From an uncultured Eubacteriales bacterium (GTDB taxonomy: Bacteria; Bacillota; Clostridia; Oscillospirales; Oscillospiraceae): a stretch of DNA of 9,684 nucleotides. Below, piece after piece: positions 5,689 through 9,684 of the stretch. The first letter of the stretch is position 1. The number at the start of each line of letters is the position of its first letter. The notes beneath the pieces were generated by a model. It saw only the letters and a program-made list of their open reading frames with translations, had not been told where the DNA came from and did not search any database. A program made the position numbers and the translations under genes. Location of the stretch: NCBI GenBank assembly GCA_905201305.1, contig CAJKNS010000076.1:1-9684 (forward strand), read 5' to 3'.

Positions 5689-8355
5689 TTACTTCTTCAC
5701 ATGCTCGGATACATAGTTGTCAACCACCGCCAGAGCATTGTCCAGCATCAGGGGATCCTTGCCGCCGCCCATAGCAGAGTCGGGCTTACCGCCGCCGGAA
5801 CCGCCGGTGATGGCGGTAACAGTACGAATCAGGTCGCCAGCCTTAATGCCGGCTGCTACTGCCTTCTTTCCGCAAACGGCATTGAAGGTGATCTTTTCAT
5901 CGGAAACGGAGGACAGCACAGCTACCACGCTCTCGTCCTTCTCCCGGAGCATATCGCCGATCTTTCTGAGGGCACCGGCACTCATGGAGGACAGGGTGGT
6001 GGTGATGACATTCAGTCCCTCCACCTTCTTCGCGGCATACAGGAACCGCTCTGCATCGCTGGCAAGCAGCTTACTCTGCATCTGATCCAGCTGCTGACGG
6101 AGCTCCTTGCCCTCGCGGATCACCTGATCCAGTCGGGTCAGAACCTCCTGCGGCGTAGTCTTCATGACGCTGGCAGCCTTCCGCAGTTGGAAGGTGTTTG
6201 CAGCAGCCAGCCGCAGGTTCTCCTTGCCAACCAGCGCTTCGATTCGGCGGACACCGGAAGCAACGGAGCCCTCGCTGATGATGGTAAAGGAGCCGATCTT
6301 TGCGGTGTTGGTAAGATGGGTGCCGCCGCACAGCTCCTTGGACACATCGCCCATGGATACCACACGAACACTGTCGCCGTATTTCTCGCCGAACAGCGCC
6401 ATTGCGCCCTCTTTCTTTGCCTCGTCAATTCCCATGACCTTGGTGGTAATGGGCAGCCCAGCCAGAATGGCATCGTTGACAAACTCGGTGATTTCCTTAA
6501 TCTCATCCTCGGTGATGGCGGAGAAATGGGTAAAGTCAAAGCGAATATGATCCGGGTTATTGAGAGAACCTGCCTGATGGACATGGTCGCCCAGCACCTT
6601 CTGGAGTGCAGCCTGCAGCAGATGGGTGGCAGAATGTGCGCGGGAGATAGCTTCCCGGCGCTCCTGCTCCACGGTGCCGGTGACGGTATCCTCCACAGAC
6701 AGGGAGCCGGTGGTCATCTTGCCATAGTGGAGGTACTTGCCCGCCTTATCCTTCTGCACGTTGGTAACGGTAAAGACGTTCTCACCCACGGTGATGGTGC
6801 CCTCGTCAGGCGCCTGACCGCCCATCTCCGCATAGAAGGGCGTCTGGTCCAGCACCACAATGCCCTCCTCGCCCTGACGGATGGAGGAGCAGGGCTCGCC
6901 GTCGGTCACAATGGCAAGAATTTTGCCCTGGGCAGTGAGACTGCCGTCGTAGCCGGTAAAGGTGGTGGGGGTAGCATCGTCCAGTCCCAGGTCGATTCCA
7001 GCCCAAGCCAGATCGCCCAGTGCCTCACGCGCCTTACGGGCGCGGACACGCTGCTCTTCCATGAGCTCCTGGAATGCCTTCTGATCCACGGTCATGCCCT
7101 CGTCCTCTGCCATCTCAATGGTCAGGTCGATGGGGAAACCATAGGTGTCATAGAGCTTAAAGGCATCAGCGCCGGAGAACACCGTCTCGCCCTTTGCCTT
7201 GTGCTCCTCAATCATGCTGTTGTAAATCCGCAGACCGGCATCAATGGTCTTGTTGAAGTTCTCTTCCTCCACACGAATGACCTTGGTGATATAAGCCTGA
7301 CGCTCTCGGAGCTCGGGATAATGCCCTTCATTCTCATGAACAACGGTATCGCAGACCTTGTGCAGGAAGGGCTCATTGACGCCCAGGAGCTTGCCGTGGC
7401 GGGCTGCACGGCGCAAAAGACGGCGGAGCACATAGCCTCTGCCTTCGTTGGAGGGCAGAACGCCGTCACAGATCATAAACGTAGCGGAGCGGATATGGTC
7501 AGTGATGACACGGAGGGATACGTCCTTCTCATGGCTCTGACCATAGCTGGCGCCGGTGATCTCAGTGACCTTGTTGGTGATATTCATGACGGTGTCCACA
7601 TCGAACAGGCTGTCCACATCCTGGCATACCACAGCCAGACGCTCCAGCCCCATGCCGGTGTCGATGTTCTTCTGGACCAGCTCGGTGTAATGACCCTGAC
7701 CGTCGTTGTTGAACTGGGAAAATACCACGTTCCAGACTTCCATATACCGGTCACAGTCGCAGCCTACGGTGCAGCCGGGCTTGCCGCAGCCATACTTTTC
7801 GCCGCGGTCATAGTAAATCTCAGAGCAGGGACCGCACGGACCGGAGCCATGCTCCCAGAAGTTATCTTCCTTGCCGAACTTGAAGATATGATCCTTGGGT
7901 ACGCCGATTTCCTCATTCCAAATCCGGAATGCCTCATCGTCGGCAGGGGTCGTCTCGTTGCCTGCAAATACGGAAGGATACAGGCGGTTGGGGTCCAGTC
8001 CTACCCACTCCGGAGAGGTCAGGAATTCCCACGCCCAGTGAATTGCCTCGTTCTTGAAGTAGTCACCGAAGGAGAAGTTGCCCAGCATCTCAAAATAGGT
8101 GCCGTGACGGGCGGTATGACCGATGTTCTCGATGTCGCCGGTACGGATGCACTTCTGGCAGGTGGTAACGCGGTGACGGGGGGGCTCCTGATCGCCAGTG
8201 AAGTAGGGCTTCATAGGCGCCATGCCGGAGTTGATGAGCAGCAGAGACGGATCATTCTGCGGGATCAGGGAAAAGCTGGGCAGGCGGAGATGTCCCTTTG
8301 TTTCAAAGAAGGACAGGAACATCTCTCGAAGCTCATTGACGCCAAAGTTTTTCAT
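5689..8355 (-). CDS. alaS: Alanyl-tRNA synthetase
   Basis: An 888-residue class II synthetase, full length for the family (E. coli has 875). It charges tRNA-Ala with alanine in the cytoplasm and clears mischarged Ser- and Gly-tRNA-Ala. The catalytic core is at the N-terminus, with LLLINSGMAPMKPYF (38-52) and RHGTYFEMLGNFSFGDYFK (83-101). The tRNA-recognition helix GRGYVLRRLLRRAARHGK follows near 304-322. The editing domain has the zinc ligands HSATH (His574, His578) and CGGTH (Cys676, His680). The DHHA1/C-Ala end carries a glycine-rich GGSGGGKPD near 849. The start at ATG 8355 is chosen because GGAGG lies 7 nt upstream and the family begins with this MKNFGVNELREMF; an upstream extension would run through the T-box terminator. 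No TTA, CTA or TCA codon is used, which leaves a long empty frame on the other strand. Confidence 0.98.
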   Translation of the reverse strand: MKNFGVNELREMFLSFFETKGHLRLPSFSLIPQNDPSLLLINSGMAPMKPYFTGDQEPPRHRVTTCQKCIRTGDIENIGHTARHGTYFEMLGNFSFGDYFKNEAIHWAWEFLTSPEWVGLDPNRLYPSVFAGNETTPADDEAFRIWNEEIGVPKDHIFKFGKEDNFWEHGSGPCGPCSEIYYDRGEKYGCGKPGCTVGCDCDRYMEVWNVVFSQFNNDGQGHYTELVQKNIDTGMGLERLAVVCQDVDSLFDVDTVMNITNKVTEITGASYGQSHEKDVSLRVITDHIRSATFMICDGVLPSNEGRGYVLRRLLRRAARHGKLLGVNEPFLHKVCDTVVHENEGHYPELRERQAYITKVIRVEEENFNKTIDAGLRIYNSMIEEHKAKGETVFSGADAFKLYDTYGFPIDLTIEMAEDEGMTVDQKAFQELMEEQRVRARKAREALGDLAWAGIDLGLDDATPTTFTGYDGSLTAQGKILAIVTDGEPCSSIRQGEEGIVVLDQTPFYAEMGGQAPDEGTITVGENVFTVTNVQKDKAGKYLHYGKMTTGSLSVEDTVTGTVEQERREAISRAHSATHLLQAALQKVLGDHVHQAGSLNNPDHIRFDFTHFSAITEDEIKEITEFVNDAILAGLPITTKVMGIDEAKKEGAMALFGEKYGDSVRVVSMGDVSKELCGGTHLTNTAKIGSFTIISEGSVASGVRRIEALVGKENLRLAAANTFQLRKAASVMKTTPQEVLTRLDQVIREGKELRQQLDQMQSKLLASDAERFLYAAKKVEGLNVITTTLSSMSAGALRKIGDMLREKDESVVAVLSSVSDEKITFNAVCGKKAVAAGIKAGDLIRTVTAITGGSGGGKPDSAMGGGKDPLMLDNALAVVDNYVSEHVKK

Positions 8356-8394
8356 ACAAATTCCTCCATATTTTAAGCAATGACAGTTCGTCCG

Positions 8395-8433
8395 CGAAAA
8401 AACAGAAAACCCGCCCCCAAAAACAGGGGCGGG
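8395..8433 (-). terminator. T-box-controlled terminator
   Basis: On the minus strand CCCGCCCC (8426-8433) pairs with GGGGCGGG (8410-8417), 8 bp, followed by TTTTC and then a further T run (8395-8401). The 5' arm contains the bases needed for the antiterminator, so the two structures are mutually exclusive. This ends transcription before alaS when tRNA-Ala is charged. Confidence 0.93.
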
Positions 8434-8634
8434 AGTCAAGCTCACGCGGTACCACCCTGATTTGTCTTATGACTAAGACACCTCAGACGCCTTAACGGGG
8501 ACGAACGTACCGGTTTTCCGGTCAGCTCAGGAGTGGCATACATGAATTCCCGTGCCGGAGCTTTCACCCTCCTCCGGTCGCTATGCTGGGTTTTTCATGC
8601 TTCGTTCCATCATTGCCTTTGCATATTCTCCTCC
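8404..8634 (-). ncRNA. T-box riboswitch (tRNA-Ala responsive) upstream of alaS
   Basis: Read on the minus strand the leader is a complete T-box. Stem I is closed by GGAG (within 8628-8634) pairing with CUCC (8530-8533). The specifier GCC (8535-8537, alanine), followed by A, sits directly before CUCC. The distal arm pairs CCGGAG (8572-8577) with CUCCGG (8555-8560). Stem III is a perfect 7-bp hairpin, TGTCTTA against TAAGACA (8463-8480). The T-box AGGGTGGTACCGCG is at 8445-8458. The antiterminator pairs CAGGG (8455-8459) with CCCTG (8424-8428) and GCG (8445-8447) with CGC (8429-8431), leaving the canonical 7-nt bulge UGGUACC. UGGU fits an A73-CCA tRNA end, as tRNA-Ala has. Uncharged tRNA-Ala should stabilise read-through and raise alaS and HIT expression. 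Confidence 0.96.
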
Positions 8635-8662
8635 ATTTTAGCACGAATCAGCCATTTGTCAA
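8635..8662 (-). promoter_or_regulatory. alaS promoter
   Basis: On the minus strand a perfect TTGACA (8657-8662) is followed after 16 bp by TAAAAT (8635-8640), a 5 of 6 match to the -10 consensus. The predicted start is near 8628, right at the 5' strand of T-box Stem I, which is where a T-box transcript is expected to begin. Confidence 0.8.
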
Positions 8663-8681
8663 CCGCTCGTCAGCGGTTTTT
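8661..8681. repeat. Inverted repeat with T run, abutting the alaS -35
   Basis: AACCGCT (8661-8667) pairs with AGCGGTT (8672-8678) around a CGTC loop, followed on the plus strand by a T run to 8681. On the plus strand it has the shape of a small terminator, yet no plus-strand gene lies upstream. On the minus strand it overlaps the first two bases of the alaS -35. It may insulate the DUF421 gene from antisense transcription, act as an operator, or be chance. Confidence 0.5.
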
Positions 8682-8757
8682 CCGATCTTTTGCAGAATTT
8701 TTCCGCAGCATGCATGAAACCCTGCACTCCAGCGCACAATGAGTGCGGGTGAATTGG

Positions 8758-9435
8758 ATGTTTATTTCGTTTTTAAGGACCATTATTCTATATCTCGTAA
8801 TTGTTATCACGCTGCGGGTGCTGGGGAAGCGTCAGGTAGGCGAGCTGGAGCCGTCGGAGCTGGTAGTAGCCATTCTGATCTCCGATCTGGCTGCCGTTCC
8901 CATGCAGGACATCGGCATTCCCCTTTTGTCCGGCGTCATTCCCATTTTAACGCTGCTGGCGCTGGAGCTAGCAGCTTCCGAGTGGAGCATGCATTCCGTC
9001 CGGTTCCGGGCGTTTCTCTGCGGAAAGCCGGTGTTTATCATTCGGGAGGGGGTCATCGACCAGACTGCCATGTCCAAAAACAGGTTGACCATTGATGAGC
9101 TGAACTTCTGTCTCCGGCAGGAAGGAATTCTGGACGCCAGCCAAGTTCAATATGCAGTGCTGGAAACAAACGGTCAGCTTACCACCTTCCTTTACCCGCA
9201 GTATGCCCCCTTAACCCCCCAGGACGCCGGAAAAAAGGCGCAGGAGCAGGAATTCGCCGTCAATCTGATCTGCAACGGACGTATTCTGGAGGAGAATCTG
9301 AGCTTTATCGGTAAAAATCTCGGCTGGCTGGACACTGAGCTTGCCCGGCAGAAGGTAACCCGGGACGACGTGTTCTGGATGACAGGCACCGCCGGCGGAA
9401 CGGTTCAGATTGTAAGAAAGGCGGATACGGTATGA
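8758..9435 (+). CDS. DUF421 (YetF-like) membrane protein
   Basis: A 225-residue protein with a membrane N-terminal half and a soluble C-terminal half. Hydrophobic segments are near residues 4-18, 33-47 and 54-72. The conserved DUF421 stretch LRVLGKRQVGELEPSELVV follows the first helix, and AVPMQDIGIPLLSGVIPI follows the second; FIIREGVID and RLTIDELNFCLRQEGI in the tail are also typical. YetF-type proteins are found in Bacillus and Clostridia, in some cases linked to sporulation or spore membranes, but the molecular role is not settled. The ATG at 8758 is preferred: GGGTGA (8747-8752) precedes it and family members start close to this first helix. A GTG at 8743 in frame would add five residues. 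It is divergent from alaS, and no convincing promoter was found for it. Confidence 0.92.
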   Translation: MFISFLRTIILYLVIVITLRVLGKRQVGELEPSELVVAILISDLAAVPMQDIGIPLLSGVIPILTLLALELAASEWSMHSVRFRAFLCGKPVFIIREGVIDQTAMSKNRLTIDELNFCLRQEGILDASQVQYAVLETNGQLTTFLYPQYAPLTPQDAGKKAQEQEFAVNLICNGRILEENLSFIGKNLGWLDTELARQKVTRDDVFWMTGTAGGTVQIVRKADTV

Positions 9436-9684
9436 AAAAAATATACTGCGCACTGGGCGTTCTGGTGGTCATCACCGGCTTCTGCTGGTTCACTGCCTGG
9501 CGGGTGGACGATCTCTGCAGCACCTCCGCATCGCTGCTGGAAGCTGCGGAAACCCAGGTGCTGCTGGGGGATTACGATGCCGCCGAGGACACCGTAAATC
9601 ATTCCTTCCGGTTTTGGAACCGCCATGAGGGCTTCTTCGGATTGGCACTGCGGCATACGGAATCCGATGATATCGGCATCCTGT
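9432..9684 (+). CDS. DUF4363-type protein, N-terminal part (runs off the window)
   Basis: The frame starts at ATG 9432, which overlaps the TGA of the DUF421 gene (ATGA, 4 nt), and stays open to the end of the window, giving 84 residues. It begins MKK followed by a hydrophobic segment (about residues 4-22), so the protein is anchored by one N-terminal helix or has a signal peptide. The rest is probably helical and extracytoplasmic, with FRFWNRHEGFFGLALRHTESDDIGIL resembling the W...H.E.D pattern of DUF4363. Proteins of this type commonly follow DUF421 genes in Clostridia, which supports the call and a shared function. AAAGG at 9417-9421 is the likely ribosome binding site, 10 nt upstream. Function unknown. 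Confidence 0.8.
   Translation, partial: MKKIYCALGVLVVITGFCWFTAWRVDDLCSTSASLLEAAETQVLLGDYDAAEDTVNHSFRFWNRHEGFFGLALRHTESDDIGIL

Noticed and set aside
5623..8376. A 917-codon open frame on the plus strand running the whole length of alaS
   Set aside because: Its codons are the exact reverse complements of alaS codons, so it stays open simply because alaS uses no TTA, CTA or TCA. It has no plausible start signal and no recognisable domain, while alaS is a certain gene.
8356..8445. A 30-residue N-terminal extension of alanyl-tRNA synthetase
   Set aside because: It would be encoded by the T-box terminator and its downstream leader; the ATG at 8355 has GGAGG at ideal spacing and matches the usual start of the family.
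8739..9095. A 118-codon frame starting at ATG 8739
   Set aside because: It overlaps the DUF421 gene in another frame, has no ribosome binding site and gives a low-complexity Ser/Gly/Ala/His-rich product.

Overview
The window looks like chromosomal DNA from a low-GC-phylum but moderately GC-rich anaerobic Firmicute, probably class Clostridia near the Oscillospiraceae/Ruminococcaceae. The signs are strong AGGAGG-type ribosome binding sites, sigma-A type promoters, a T-box leader on an aminoacyl-tRNA synthetase gene, U-tailed terminators, a DUF421-DUF4363 gene pair, and GC-leaning codon use. The genus assignment is inference from style, not from a search.

Layout on the + strand first. The window opens inside the 3' end of rplL (ribosomal protein L7/L12), closed by a strong terminator. 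A sigma-A-like promoter then drives a three-gene operon at 500-3877: a MoxR-family AAA+ ATPase, a DUF58 protein, and a polytopic membrane protein with a DUF4129-like tail. This is the MoxR/DUF58/TgpA-type arrangement, but the third protein has no room for the extracellular transglutaminase domain. A gene-free stretch of about 355 bases follows, holding several hairpins and a near-consensus promoter. That promoter serves a short leader ORF, which overlaps the start of a secreted lipoprotein carrying an H...SxGC signature.

The middle of the window is on the - strand: alaS (alanyl-tRNA synthetase) followed by a small HIT-family hydrolase 13 nt downstream, ending at a terminator shared with the convergent lipoprotein gene. 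Upstream of alaS is a complete T-box riboswitch. The specifier GCC (Ala), Stem III hairpin, T-box sequence, antiterminator pairing and competing terminator can all be placed to the base. Both alaS and the HIT gene should therefore respond to uncharged tRNA-Ala.

Divergent from alaS, on the + strand, a DUF421 (YetF-like) membrane protein overlaps by 4 nt a DUF4363-type gene that runs off the window end.

No mobile element, CRISPR array, tRNA or rRNA was seen. Most of the window is ordinary core genome. The most notable points are the transglutaminase-less MoxR operon, the translationally coupled leader ORF before the lipoprotein, the T-box control of a HIT hydrolase, and the hairpin-rich intergenic region.
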